A DNA stretch of 64,000 nt from Myxococcales bacterium UBA1203 (GCA_002309695.1 DBXV01000008.1:109843-173842), one strand, 5' to 3'; shown: positions 17,901-26,229, counted from the first letter of the stretch. Notes: generated by a model not told the origin, from the sequence alone. Program-made: numbers and translations.

Positions 17901-18764
17901 GTGCTGCTCAGGACGCGGCGGAACGGCGCCCTCGGAGACTATCCGGCCTCGCTGGCAGTGTTTGACCACGCGATTCTCTACGTCCCGGAGTTTGATCTCT
18001 TCCTGGACGGGACGGCCGAGCGGCACGGGTCGGGAGAGCTTCCCGCGCAGGATTCCGGCGCCGCGGTGCTGATTGTCTCCGAGGACGGGACGGGCCGCTT
18101 CACCACCATTCCCGTGGGCAGCCCCGGACGGAACACGGCATCCGAAACCTGCACGCTGAATGTCGCGGGCGGCGGTGAGGCTTCCGGAACGTGCGGCTTT
18201 GAGTGGACAGGTCAGCTGGCGCCCAGCTCGCGCACGAGTCTCCTCTCCGAGAGCACGCGGGCGCGGAACGTGGAGCACCTCTGGGCGGAGCGCTATCCGG
18301 GCGTCTCGGTTCTGCGCTCCGAGACCTCCGGGACCGACAACATCGAATCGCCTGTGTCGGTGAAGGCTGAGCTGAAAATGCCCCGCTTTGGCCAGGTCTC
18401 GGACGGGCGGCTGGTGCTGGCCCCCTTCGGACACCGCGACGGCTACACCAGCGCTTACGCGCCGCTGGGCACCCGCAGACTGCCGGTGGAGATTCTGGTG
18501 CCCCTGACGCGCAGGTGGAGCCATCGGATTGTTCTGCCGCCGGGGATGAAGGCGGCCGCGCTGCCCGCGCCGGTGCTCATCGATTCGCCCCGTGTTCATT
18601 TTGAGCTGCGCGCGTCCGAGGAAGAGGGGGCGATTCGTCTGGAAGCCGTCTTCGAGCTCAGGGCCGCGCGGATTTCGCCGGAGGACTACGGGGCGTTTCG
18701 CGGGGAGCTGACCGCCATTGATGCGGCGCTGGACGCGGGACTGACGCTGGAGGGCGGCAGCTGA
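14985..18764 (+). CDS. Very large exported TPR / DUF3857 / transglutaminase-like protein
   Basis: A 1259-residue protein. The GTG start at 14985 follows GGGAGG; a signal peptide covers about 1-25. Residues 130-290 hold a beta-rich region with VFSLASSGAAQLFIDG, like carbohydrate-binding or PA14-like folds. TPR units run through about 370-630, DUF3857 about 660-850, and a transglutaminase-like core about 900-1030. The catalytic triad is Cys952 (GDCKDKA), His995 (FDHAI) and Asp1008 (LDGTAE). A beta-rich C-terminus follows. Such proteins are envelope-associated and probably act on amide bonds; the substrate is unknown. It is a single large gene with a 219-base gap before the kinase. Confidence 0.85.
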   Translation: MSFRNFQRLALTLILLGGSADALASDVSEDAVQEQLRPAVLPMTPPPERGVDAAEAALEKLTKQAAAAEQKPEAAVSLLEAWRLRRQLPSTASLVPLFQRFASSRRADPRVRELSQWLLARAERHRGRLSRSDDRLRQLGTVQDFFVIGPFDNEGKGKCGEPLPPETEIDLSAEYPGKARPVRWRPLPEGRPVMGIVDFTRLFSPTAETLGYAYTELENEKDQDVVFSLASSGAAQLFIDGRRVLDDSAYHRMGFEHSRLGVTLPKGRHQVLLKVCGAGFFMRILDAKGRVPAGLSVVLPEEGSRRPLAEAADEGTAVKGRRGKGKAEVKVTRLETLADTLRAKAAKAPKDARAASAFAIVAKIFEPDDETARTPAVESARAAALAPDDTEILFHAARMADGWNEEYGYLQKILRLSPGHPDASRRLAERLASHGQPRRALDLLDKALEAHPGDFQLTLSKADVLRSAFDLESRASALVNEVLAVWPDRIEVLWQAALLKQSEGKPDEAAALLRTLLSLDYADGTARRLLASILADKGDIDDAVEERRTLVGLDMWSGADWLKLGELLGANGRTDEAAKALARAVAISPDEALLHERAGHALALMGRDDEALASFRRALALKPQNARLKSAVQALSGVRKKFGDDLLPDAKTLMRAHPPREGEDAAVLSQFTAVEVHPNGLASRLTHLVARAQTTRGVEMLRKQWMTYAEGRQDLKLLAARLHRPDGSVFEAARKSEVRLSDPSVSIYYDARGRSVEFPTMAPGDVLEISWRLEDTAGDNLLSDYFGDIQTLRSEAAKEEYAYFLKMPPGRAIHSNADRIPGLTMSETAAPDGGRIYSFKARGLSPLNPEPRMPGAQESMGYLHVSTYENWGDVARYYAGLVRDQTTVTPAIREALDGILQGLPKDRSSLDVVRAVYGFVVGKTRYVGLEFGIHSFKPYPADKVLSRRFGDCKDKATLMHVLLKAAGIRSDLVLLRTRRNGALGDYPASLAVFDHAILYVPEFDLFLDGTAERHGSGELPAQDSGAAVLIVSEDGTGRFTTIPVGSPGRNTASETCTLNVAGGGEASGTCGFEWTGQLAPSSRTSLLSESTRARNVEHLWAERYPGVSVLRSETSGTDNIESPVSVKAELKMPRFGQVSDGRLVLAPFGHRDGYTSAYAPLGTRRLPVEILVPLTRRWSHRIVLPPGMKAAALPAPVLIDSPRVHFELRASEEEGAIRLEAVFELRAARISPEDYGAFRGELTAIDAALDAGLTLEGGS

Positions 18765-18983
18765 CGGCGCGCTGAGGCGGCACCCAGAAAATTTGCGCTG
18801 TCGCCCAATCACGCGCAAAGGGGCCGCCGCCCGCTGCCCGGCGGACATTGTCATTCAGGAACGCACGGCGAGGGGAATGCTGAGCGGGCTGAGCGGAAGG
18901 ATGACGCAGACGGCCGGGACCGCGGAGAGGAACGCCAGCAGCAGAAGGCCGGGAACTGCTGGCAGCAGAGGGAGGCCATTGGG

Positions 18984-20351
18984 ATGACAAACGCACGACA
19001 GGAAGAGAAAGTCCGCCGCTTCGGTCCCTATTGGCTGCTCCGCTGCCTTGGGTCCTCCGGGAATGGAGAACACTGGCTTGGATGCCGCGCCGACGACCTG
19101 AGCGAGCATTCCATCTGTGCCATCAAGCGGCCGCGCCCCAACACGCTGATCGAGCCGGAGTCGCTCAAGCGCTTTGTGGACGAGGTGCGCATCACCGACC
19201 TTCTGGACCATCCCGTCATCGGACGCGTTCTCGATGCCGGCAGTGTCGATGGCGAGCCCTATTTCGTCCTCGAGTACACGGAGGGGAAGAGTCTCGCCCA
19301 CTGTCTGCGTTCGCTGCGCGAGGTGGGGCAGTCCTTTCCGCTGCCGCTGGCGATTCATCTGGGCATCAGGGTGTCCGAGGCGCTGGCCTACGCGCACCGT
19401 CTGACCGGGCCGGGCGGCAGGCCTCTGCATCTGGTCCATCGCGATGTCTGCCCTTCGTCGCTGATCATCGCCTACTCGGGCGGCATCAAGCTCATCGACT
19501 TCGGGAAGGCTTCTTCCAGGCTTCGCGAAGCGCAGACGCTTCCGGGCCGCATGCTCGAAGACGTCACCTACCAGAGCCCGGAGTACCTCAACGGCAAGCC
19601 GGTGGACGGCCGCTCCGATGTCTTTTCGCTGGGCGTCGTCCTCTGGGAGCTGTGCTCCGGTGTCAGCCCTGAAATGTCGCGGACGGACAGGGATGTGTGG
19701 CTCAAGTCGGGACGTCCCCGCTTCGTCTCTCCTTCGAAGCATCGGAAGGGCGTGCCGCAGCAGCTGGACTACATCATCATGCGCGCCGTCAGCAGCGACC
19801 CGAGGGAGCGCTACCAGAGTGCGGAAGAGCTGGGGCGCGAGCTGAAAGCGCTTCTGGAGCAGCTGGCCCCCGGCTGGGAGCAGAACGCGCAGCTCCACAT
19901 GTCTCAGTTCATGCGCTCCATCTTCGAGTCCGTCTGGCTGGATGAGCGGCGCCGGACGCTGAGGGCGCTTCAGAGCGTGCAGAAAAAAGCCGCCGCCCGC
20001 GCCCGCCGCAGAGAGGAAGCGTCGGACGAGCCCGAGGAGATGGATCCTGGGATGGTGGAGCTCATCGGCGACGAGGAGATGGATTCGTTTGACGAGAGCG
20101 AGCCCTTCACCGCGCCGGGCGTCGTTGTGGATTCGCGCCGCAAGAGTTCCAAAAACGACGGCCGGCGCCATTCGTCCAGGCGGATGAACAGGGCCGTTCA
20201 GAAGCGCGAAGAGACCAGCGTGGATAAGCCGTCGCTGATGCAGTCACTGGAGGCGCACAAGGATCTGCTGCGCGTCTTTGGGATGGTGGTTGCCCTGAGC
20301 CTTGGCGTGGCCGTCGTGCTGATTCTCGTCTGGTCGCTGTTTCGCCAGTAG
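18984..20351 (+). CDS. Atypical Ser/Thr protein kinase with C-terminal membrane anchor
   Basis: A 455-residue protein. The kinase domain spans about 13-295, with Lys48 (CAIKRP), HRD at 152-154 and DFG at 172-174. The catalytic loop reads HRDVCPSS where active kinases have HRDLKPEN: the Lys is replaced by Cys and the metal-binding Asn by Ser. The glycine-rich loop is also poor (GSSGNGEHWLG). Myxobacterial kinases often lose the Lys, but loss of Asn suggests weak or no catalysis. An acidic and then basic linker follows, and one membrane helix (about 430-452) at the extreme C-terminus, so the kinase domain is cytoplasmic. The start has GGGAGG. No extracellular sensor domain is present. Confidence 0.85.
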   Translation: MTNARQEEKVRRFGPYWLLRCLGSSGNGEHWLGCRADDLSEHSICAIKRPRPNTLIEPESLKRFVDEVRITDLLDHPVIGRVLDAGSVDGEPYFVLEYTEGKSLAHCLRSLREVGQSFPLPLAIHLGIRVSEALAYAHRLTGPGGRPLHLVHRDVCPSSLIIAYSGGIKLIDFGKASSRLREAQTLPGRMLEDVTYQSPEYLNGKPVDGRSDVFSLGVVLWELCSGVSPEMSRTDRDVWLKSGRPRFVSPSKHRKGVPQQLDYIIMRAVSSDPRERYQSAEELGRELKALLEQLAPGWEQNAQLHMSQFMRSIFESVWLDERRRTLRALQSVQKKAAARARRREEASDEPEEMDPGMVELIGDEEMDSFDESEPFTAPGVVVDSRRKSSKNDGRRHSSRRMNRAVQKREETSVDKPSLMQSLEAHKDLLRVFGMVVALSLGVAVVLILVWSLFRQ

Positions 20352-20371
20352 GCACAGGCTTCCGGAACGCT

Positions 20372-20399
20372 TTGCACCGACAGCTTTTGGGAGTAGAGC
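20372..20399 (+). promoter_or_regulatory. Predicted rsfS promoter
   Basis: TTGCAC, a 16-base spacer, TAGAGC, then GC-rich sequence and TTTT. It lies upstream of the hairpin at 20415-20444, so that hairpin may be in the rsfS leader. Confidence 0.45.
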
Positions 20400-20414
20400 G
20401 CCGCCCCTTTTCGA

Positions 20415-20444
20415 CCCTCCCGACGCCGGGAGGGTTTTGTTTTT
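20415..20444 (+). terminator. Intrinsic terminator between the kinase gene and rsfS
   Basis: CCCTCCCG / CGGGAGGG stem, 4-base loop, followed by TTTTGTTTTT. It most likely ends the kinase transcript; if the promoter at 20372 is real it could also attenuate rsfS. Confidence 0.8.
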
Positions 20445-20462
20445 CCACAGGAGTCCCCCGCC

Positions 20463-20879
20463 ATGTCGATGACGCCCGACGAAACAGATGCCGCTCAGGA
20501 GAACGCGCTTTCCGGTCTGGATGACCCCCGCGAGGCGGCTTTCGCGCTGGCCCGCCTTGGTCTGGAAAAGAAGGCACTCGATGTCGTGGTTCTCGATATT
20601 CGCGGGCAGTCCTCCTACGCCGACTTCATTGTGCTGATGACCGCCAAGAGCGATCCGCAGCTTCTGGCCATCGCCGACCATCTGGAGTCTTCGCTGAAAA
20701 AGCAGGGGCGCCGGCCCATGAGCGTGGAGGGAATTCGCGGCGGCCAGTGGGTGCTGCTCGACTACGGCGATGTGGTTGTCCACGTCTTCGAGGGTGACGC
20801 CCGCAGCTTCTACGACCTGGAAGGTCTGTGGGCTGACGCCAAGCGGGAAGAGGTCGCGGACGAGGCTGCGCAGCACTGA
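20463..20879 (+). CDS. rsfS: Ribosomal silencing factor RsfS
   Basis: A 138-residue protein of the RsfS/YbeB/Iojap family, which binds ribosomal protein uL14 on the 50S subunit and blocks subunit joining in starved cells. Family features are ALDVVVLDIRGQSSYADFIV, the Asp-rich strand, HLESSLKKQG and a C-terminal GDVVVHVF-type strand. The start is preceded by AGGAG. RsfS often neighbours nadD or rlmH; here it stands alone between the kinase gene and glyA. Confidence 0.93.
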   Translation: MSMTPDETDAAQENALSGLDDPREAAFALARLGLEKKALDVVVLDIRGQSSYADFIVLMTAKSDPQLLAIADHLESSLKKQGRRPMSVEGIRGGQWVLLDYGDVVVHVFEGDARSFYDLEGLWADAKREEVADEAAQH

Positions 20880-20943
20880 CACTCACTGTCGGCCCCCGGA
20901 TTCCCGGCAAAACGCATCAGCGACGACTCAATTTTTTTTCACG

Positions 20944-20990
20944 GCGCCGCCGGCTCAGCCTCCAGGGAAGAGCCTCCGGCGCCTTTCTCA
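20944..20990 (+). terminator. Intrinsic terminator between rsfS and glyA
   Basis: GGCGCCG(C)CGGCTC pairs with GAGCC(TC)CGGCGCC and is followed by TTTCTC. The T-run is weak. Confidence 0.6.
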
Positions 20991-21071
20991 TTCCGGCCCA
21001 AAGCCCGCCCGGCAGGCGCCCGCCGCCAATGCCTGGCGCGGATCGCTTTGGACCGCAGCGAAAGGCCCCTC

Positions 21072-22313
21072 ATGAATCGCCAGCAGCTCAAGGACTTTGA
21101 CCCTGAAATCTCCGAAATCATCTCGGAGGAAACCCGCCGTCAGGAAGACGGACTGGAACTCATCGCCAGCGAGAACTTCGTCTCTCGTGCCGTCATGGCG
21201 GCGATGGGCTCCGCGCTGACCAACAAGTACGCCGAGGGCTATCCCGAGCACCGCTACTACGGCGGCTGCGAGGTGGTGGACAAAGCGGAGCGGCTGGCCA
21301 TCGAGCGCGCGAAAAAGCTCTTCGGCGCCGACCACGCCAACGTTCAGCCGCACGCCGGATCGCAGGCCAACATGGCCGCCTACATGTCCATGATTGTCCC
21401 GGGGGACACCATTCTCTCCCTCGACCTGAATGCGGGCGGGCACCTGACGCACGGCGCCAAAGTCAGCTTCTCGGGCAAGTTCTACAACGTGGTCTCCTAT
21501 GGCCTCGACCCGAAGACGGAGCGCATCGACTACGAGCAGGCGGCGCGTCTGGCCAAGGAGCACAAGCCAAAGCTGATTGTCACCGGCGCCAGCTCCTATC
21601 CGCGCATCATCGACTTCCCCCGCTTTAAGGAAATCGCCGACAGCGTGGGTGCCCGCTTTATGGTCGATATGGCCCACATCGCGGGCCTCGTGGCGACCGG
21701 GCTTCATCCTTCGCCCGTGCCCTACGCGGACGTGGTCACGACGACGACGCACAAGACGCTGCGAGGACCCCGGGGCGGCATGATTCTCTGCAAGGCCGAG
21801 CTGGCGAAGAAGGTGGACAGCGCCGTCTTTCCCGGAACGCAGGGCGGCCCTCTGGAGCACGTGGTGGCGGCCAAGGCCGTGGCTCTGAAAGAGGCGCTCC
21901 AGCCCGATTTCAGGAACTACCAGCAGCGCATTCTGGACAACGCGCAGGCGATGGCCGAGGCGCTGATGTCGAGGGGAATCCGCCTGTGTTCCGGCGGCAC
22001 GGACAATCATCTGGTGCTGGCGGACCTGCGCTCGCTGCACCTGACGGGCAAGGCGGCCGAGGTGGCGCTGGGACTGGCGCACATCACCATCAACAAGAAC
22101 ATGATTCCCTTTGACCCGGAGAAGCCGACGCTGACCTCCGGCATCCGCATCGGCACGCCGGCGCTGACCACGCGCGGCTTCGGAACGGACGACATGAAGG
22201 CGGTGGCAAACTGCATCGTCGATGTTCTGGAGCATCCCGACGATGAGGCGGTGCGTGCCAGCGTTCAGGGCAGGGTGAAGGAGCTCTGCGCCGCGCATCC
22301 GCTCTACGCCTGA
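21072..22313 (+). CDS. glyA: Serine hydroxymethyltransferase
   Basis: A 413-residue fold-type I PLP enzyme that interconverts serine plus THF with glycine plus 5,10-methylene-THF. The PLP lysine is Lys228 in TTTTHKTLRGPRGG. Other typical stretches are ELIASENF near the N-terminus, YAEGYPEHRYYGG and HSGSQAN-like HAGSQANMAAY. The ATG at 21072 gives the usual family length; a TTG 24 bases upstream is less likely. hydG is the next gene (258 bases on), separated by a terminator. The product also feeds MetF, encoded about 6 kb upstream. Confidence 0.96.
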   Translation: MNRQQLKDFDPEISEIISEETRRQEDGLELIASENFVSRAVMAAMGSALTNKYAEGYPEHRYYGGCEVVDKAERLAIERAKKLFGADHANVQPHAGSQANMAAYMSMIVPGDTILSLDLNAGGHLTHGAKVSFSGKFYNVVSYGLDPKTERIDYEQAARLAKEHKPKLIVTGASSYPRIIDFPRFKEIADSVGARFMVDMAHIAGLVATGLHPSPVPYADVVTTTTHKTLRGPRGGMILCKAELAKKVDSAVFPGTQGGPLEHVVAAKAVALKEALQPDFRNYQQRILDNAQAMAEALMSRGIRLCSGGTDNHLVLADLRSLHLTGKAAEVALGLAHITINKNMIPFDPEKPTLTSGIRIGTPALTTRGFGTDDMKAVANCIVDVLEHPDDEAVRASVQGRVKELCAAHPLYA

Positions 22314-22346
22314 GACCTGAGTTTTCTGATGAGGCGGCAGCTTTTG

Positions 22347-22382
22347 ACGCCCTTTCCCGCGCGTTTCGGGGAAGGGCGTTTT
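22347..22382 (+). terminator. Intrinsic terminator after glyA
   Basis: ACGCCCTTTCCC / GGGGAAGGGCGT stem followed by TTTT. Confidence 0.75.
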
Positions 22383-22571
22383 GCCGTCCGCACATCTGCG
22401 CGCCGCGCTGACGAAACCGGCGGGCGCACGGTGCATCGAAGACCGCCCGCGGACGAAAGCAGGCCGGATTCGGACATCCATCCGCAGAACATCGCCAGAC
22501 CGCTCCATGACCAGCCAGCAGACGGTCCGGTGAAGGCAACCATGCCGGTTGGCAGAGAGAGGCTTTGAAAC

Positions 22572-23984
22572 ATGCCTGACTATCAGGTGGCCGAGACGGG
22601 CTACTTCATTAAGGACGACGAGATTGAGGCGGCTCTGGCCGCGGGTGCCCGCGCGGACGCGGTCAAAATCCGGGAGATTCTGGCCAAGGCGCGCGAGCTT
22701 CACGGACTGTCGCTGGAGGATGTGGCCGCGCTGACGGGCATCACCGATCCCGAGCTTCGGCAGGAGCTTTTCGCGGCCGCCAGGTATGTGAAGGAGCACA
22801 TCTACGGCTCGCGCATCGTCCTCTTCGCGCCCCTCTACATCTCGAACCGCTGCTGCAATGAGTGCCTCTACTGCGCCTTCCGGGCGAGCAACCGCGAGCT
22901 GGTGCGGCGCGAGCTGAACCATCAGCAGATTGTCCGCGAGGTGGAGAAGATGCTCGACCTCGGTCACAAGCGGGTCCTGATGGTGGCGGGGGAGAGCTAC
23001 TCCGGGAAGAACATCGAGTACGTCCTGGATTCCATTGCCGCCATCTACGAGGCGAAGAGCCGGGGCAGCAGCATCCGCCGGGTCAACGTGAACATCGCGC
23101 CTCTGGACGTGGAGCAGCTCAGGGAAGTGAAGGCCGCCAAAATCGGCACGCTTCAGGTGTTTCAGGAGACCTATCACCGGGGCGTCTATCGGGCGGTCCA
23201 CAAGGGGGGGCCCAAGCGCAATTACGACTATCGGGTGACGGTCATGGACCGGGCCATGAAGGCGGGCATCGACGACGTTGGCATCGGGCCGCTGTTCGGG
23301 CTGGCCGACTGGCGCTTCGAGGTTCTGGCCACGATGCAGCACATCCGCCATCTCGAAGAGCATTTCGGCGTGGGGCCGCACACCATCAGCATGCCCCGCA
23401 TCGAGCCGGCCTGCGGTTCCGACCTCGCGGCCAACCCGCCCAACGCCGTCAGCGATGACGATTTCCGCAAAATCGTCGCCATTTTCCGCTGCGCCGTTCC
23501 CTACACGGGCCTGATTCTCTCTACGCGCGAGACGCCGGCCATGCGGCACGAGCTGATTGAGCTGGGCATCTCGCAGATTTCCGGCGGCAGCCGCACCAAT
23601 CCCGGCGGCTATGCCGAGGGCGAGGGCGTGGACGAGCAGGAGGCTCAGTTCCATCTGGGCGATGAGCGCTCCCTCGAAGACGTGATTCGCGACCTGATTC
23701 GCATGAAGCACATCCCGTCGTTCTGCACCGGCTGCTACCGCATGGGCCGCACGGGGCAGGACTTCATGGACCTGGCAAAGCCCGGCGCGATTCAGATGCA
23801 CTGCGATCCCAACGGCCTGTCCACCTTCATGGAGTACCTGATGGACTACGCCCACGAGGACACGCGCGAAGCGGGCCTGAAACTGGTCGAGGAGAAGCTG
23901 GCCGCCATGCCCGAGAAGCGGCGTGCCGTGGCTCAGCGGCTCGTTGACAAGGTTCGGGAGGGCCAGCGGGACGTGTACGTCTGA
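22572..23984 (+). CDS. hydG: [FeFe]-hydrogenase H-cluster maturase, radical SAM tyrosine lyase
   Basis: A 470-residue radical SAM enzyme that splits tyrosine to make the CO and CN ligands of the H-cluster. The SAM cluster motif CX3CX2C is Cys94, Cys98 and Cys101. The C-terminal auxiliary cluster motif CX2CX22C is exact at Cys385, Cys388 and Cys411, with the family hallmark CYRMGRTG. This C-terminal motif separates HydG from ThiH. The length matches the family. No hydE, hydF or hydrogenase subunit gene is in the window, so the rest of the pathway must lie elsewhere. Its presence suggests anaerobic hydrogen metabolism. A terminator follows the gene. Confidence 0.95.
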   Translation: MPDYQVAETGYFIKDDEIEAALAAGARADAVKIREILAKARELHGLSLEDVAALTGITDPELRQELFAAARYVKEHIYGSRIVLFAPLYISNRCCNECLYCAFRASNRELVRRELNHQQIVREVEKMLDLGHKRVLMVAGESYSGKNIEYVLDSIAAIYEAKSRGSSIRRVNVNIAPLDVEQLREVKAAKIGTLQVFQETYHRGVYRAVHKGGPKRNYDYRVTVMDRAMKAGIDDVGIGPLFGLADWRFEVLATMQHIRHLEEHFGVGPHTISMPRIEPACGSDLAANPPNAVSDDDFRKIVAIFRCAVPYTGLILSTRETPAMRHELIELGISQISGGSRTNPGGYAEGEGVDEQEAQFHLGDERSLEDVIRDLIRMKHIPSFCTGCYRMGRTGQDFMDLAKPGAIQMHCDPNGLSTFMEYLMDYAHEDTREAGLKLVEEKLAAMPEKRRAVAQRLVDKVREGQRDVYV

Positions 23985-24020
23985 TTTTCCGCGGAGAGTG
24001 ATGCGCGGACACAAATGAAG

Positions 24021-24055
24021 AGCCCCGTCCTCCAGAAGGAGCGGCGGGGCTTTTT
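24021..24055 (+). terminator. Intrinsic terminator after hydG
   Basis: AGCCCCG / CGGGGCT stem followed by TTTTTG, between convergent hydG and the metallophosphoesterase gene. Confidence 0.8.
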
Positions 24056-24089
24056 GTTTGAGGCGGCCGGTGCGGGGCGCGGCGGGGTT

Positions 24090-24956
24090 TCAGACGGTGA
24101 AGGGCACGCGCACCTCTTCCACAGAGCGAAGGCTGCCTGTGTCATCGAGCTCCATGACGTAGAAGCCGGGGCCGCTGTGCAGCGTTCCAGAGCCGGGATT
24201 GAGAATGCGCGGATGCGTTGCGTCGGCGGCCAGGTCGTAGCGCCGGTGGATGTGCCCGCAGTGAATGGTCAGGCGCGGATGCTGGCGCACCACTTCGAGA
24301 AAGCGGGCGAGCCGCCACAGACCATGCGTGGGCGTGTCCGGCCGTCCCCTGGGACCGAAAGGCGCGTGGTGCATCAGGAGCATCACGTGGCGCCGCTGGA
24401 GCGCGTCCGAGTGAAGGAGGCTGTCGAGGCAGTGCAGCTCGGCGGGGCGGACTTCACCGAAAGACAGGCCGGGAAGGGGCGCGAGGCGCGTGGTGTCGAT
24501 GCCCACCACAGCGGCCGCATTCCCCAGAAACCGGACGAAGGGGAAGCCGCTGTCCGTCTGCAGGTCCGGCAGGTCGCTTTGCAGCAGGTGGCCAAAATGC
24601 CGCTCGTAGCGTCGGGCGCGGATGCTTCCAGCAGTGTAGCGGTCGTGGTTGCCTGGGACGGCGGAGAAGCGGTCGGGAGAATCGGCCCAGTCCCCCAAAA
24701 TTTCCCTTGCCTGCGAAAATTCTTTCTCCGTGGCCAGCGCCGTGAAGTCGCCGCTGAACAGCACGTGGTCCGGTTTCAGTGCCGTCATGGCGGACACCAG
24801 CGTTCGAAATGTGCCGCCGGCATCCCCGAAGTCCCGTGCGCGCCCGCCAAATTTCAGCTCCGTCAGGGCCGCTGTTCTGCGCCAGCCGATTTTTGGCGCT
24901 TCACGAAAGGAAAAGTCCTCGCGGACATGAACGTCGCTGAAATGGACGATGCGCAT
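24090..24956 (-). CDS. Calcineurin-like metallophosphoesterase
   Basis: A 288-residue cytoplasmic protein with the full set of metallophosphoesterase motifs in order: SDVHV near 7-11, FSGDF, PGNHDRY near 100, LMHHAPF and CGHIHRR. These bind two metals and hydrolyse phosphoesters. The set resembles CpdA/Icc-type phosphodiesterases and the SbcD-like core, but the true substrate cannot be read from sequence. It lies 14 bases downstream of the M20-like gene on the same strand and is very likely in one operon with it. Confidence 0.85.
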   Translation of the reverse strand: MRIVHFSDVHVREDFSFREAPKIGWRRTAALTELKFGGRARDFGDAGGTFRTLVSAMTALKPDHVLFSGDFTALATEKEFSQAREILGDWADSPDRFSAVPGNHDRYTAGSIRARRYERHFGHLLQSDLPDLQTDSGFPFVRFLGNAAAVVGIDTTRLAPLPGLSFGEVRPAELHCLDSLLHSDALQRRHVMLLMHHAPFGPRGRPDTPTHGLWRLARFLEVVRQHPRLTIHCGHIHRRYDLAADATHPRILNPGSGTLHSGPGFYVMELDDTGSLRSVEEVRVPFTV

Positions 24957-24970
24957 GGAGAGAAGTCCTT

Positions 24971-26206
24971 TCAGGCGTCCAGGCCGGCATCGATGGCGGC
25001 GATGGATTTTTTCCAGGCGGCTCTTTCCAGCTCATCGCCCGCCGGGTCGCCCGCCAGAGGCAGTCCATAGACTGCGGGACAGGCCTCCCCGATGAGCAGG
25101 GTGTCCGGGACCTCGGCGCTGAGCCAGGGAACGAGGCGGGCGCTCATGGCCTGCGACGCCACGGACTTCATCAGCGCCTCAAAGCGGGGGGAATCGACGG
25201 ACGACGACCTGGGAAACACCTCTGCCTCGGGAACCAGCGTCAGCGCCGCGTCATCAAGAATGGCGCGCAGCTCGGCCATGACTTTGTTCGGCTCACTCCC
25301 GGGAAGAAGGCGCGCATCGAGGATGGCGAAAGCCTCGGCGGGAACTTCGCCGCTGACAGAAGGCGCGGCAGCGGAAATTTCCAGAGGCGCGGCAGTGCTG
25401 CGCAGAGCGGCCGCCAGAAACGGCAGAAGAGGCGAGTCCTGAAAGGCGTTTTCGAGCGTCAGGCCCGCGAGCGTCGGCCCGGCACCGGCGAGAATGAGGG
25501 AGAGCGACGGACCGCCGGCCCGACGAAGCCCGTAGAACATGCGCTTCGCCTCGTTGGTGATGACGTTGGGCAGCTCCTGATTGGCGATGCGCAGGAGGCC
25601 CCGGGTCAGGTGCCCGATGGCCGTATCGGCAGTGGGAAAGGAGGCGCGCCTGCGGTCAGTCTTCGCCGTCAGCCTGAGCCGGACGCGGCCCTTGAACGCC
25701 GCGGCCATGGGGAAGACGCGCAGATTGTCCAGGTCGAAAGGACGGACGGGCGAAGGCAGCAGCAGAAGGCCGGTTTTTTTCAGCTCTGGCTGAGCGGCCA
25801 GAAGTTCGCGGACATATTTCTGCGCGCCGGAGGGATCGCTGCGGACGGCAATGAAATCGACGCGGCTCTTTGGCTTCGCGGCCCGGGCAGCGGCCAGCTC
25901 GGCGAAAGCTGCGGCATCGGCACACGAGGCGGCGCGCCCATCGCCGTCTTCGAGAAGCACCGCAAAGGTGATGCGCTCAGCGGCGGCCTCCTCATCGTCA
26001 TCCCCAAACCTCATGCAGGCGCAGGCTTCGGCATCGGGACAGGGATGGCCGCGAAAGCCTCGTTCAGAGAGAAATTTTCGCAGGAGGCGCGTGCGGGCAT
26101 CGCCGCCGTCGGCAGTGTCTTTTCCGGCTTCGGCGAGGGCGCACGCGAGTGACGCGGCGGCATCGTCCTCGTTCGATTCGCTGGGATTGGGGGGCATCGA
26201 GGTCAT
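24971..26206 (-). CDS. Degenerate M20-family peptidase-like protein
   Basis: A 411-residue protein. The C-terminal half keeps a recognisable M20 stretch, ARLLPGSEPNKVMAELRAIL (about 288-307), as in the dimerisation domain of M20/ArgE/CPG2 peptidases, and a distal PRFEALMK segment. The zinc ligands expected in active M20 enzymes (HxD, the bridging Asp, EE, the distal His) are not visible; the equivalent N-terminal region reads VDFIAVRSDP. It therefore looks like a non-catalytic relative, perhaps a binding or regulatory protein. It is the first gene of an operon with the metallophosphoesterase and has a predicted promoter at 26230-26258. The family call is based on short similarity only. Confidence 0.55.
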   Translation of the reverse strand: MTSMPPNPSESNEDDAAASLACALAEAGKDTADGGDARTRLLRKFLSERGFRGHPCPDAEACACMRFGDDDEEAAAERITFAVLLEDGDGRAASCADAAAFAELAAARAAKPKSRVDFIAVRSDPSGAQKYVRELLAAQPELKKTGLLLLPSPVRPFDLDNLRVFPMAAAFKGRVRLRLTAKTDRRRASFPTADTAIGHLTRGLLRIANQELPNVITNEAKRMFYGLRRAGGPSLSLILAGAGPTLAGLTLENAFQDSPLLPFLAAALRSTAAPLEISAAAPSVSGEVPAEAFAILDARLLPGSEPNKVMAELRAILDDAALTLVPEAEVFPRSSSVDSPRFEALMKSVASQAMSARLVPWLSAEVPDTLLIGEACPAVYGLPLAGDPAGDELERAAWKKSIAAIDAGLDA

Positions 26207-26229
26207 GTGGGGCTCCGAAAAAAGCGCCC

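Noticed and set aside
18850..18983. Hydrophobic antisense frame in the gap before the atypical kinase gene
   Set aside because: It reads like a membrane helix but has no start codon with a ribosome site and ends in a normal intergenic region; likely chance in GC-rich sequence.
20988..24014. A 1008-codon open frame on the minus strand opposite glyA and hydG
   Set aside because: Mirror frame of two well-identified enzymes; its translation shows no recognisable domain.
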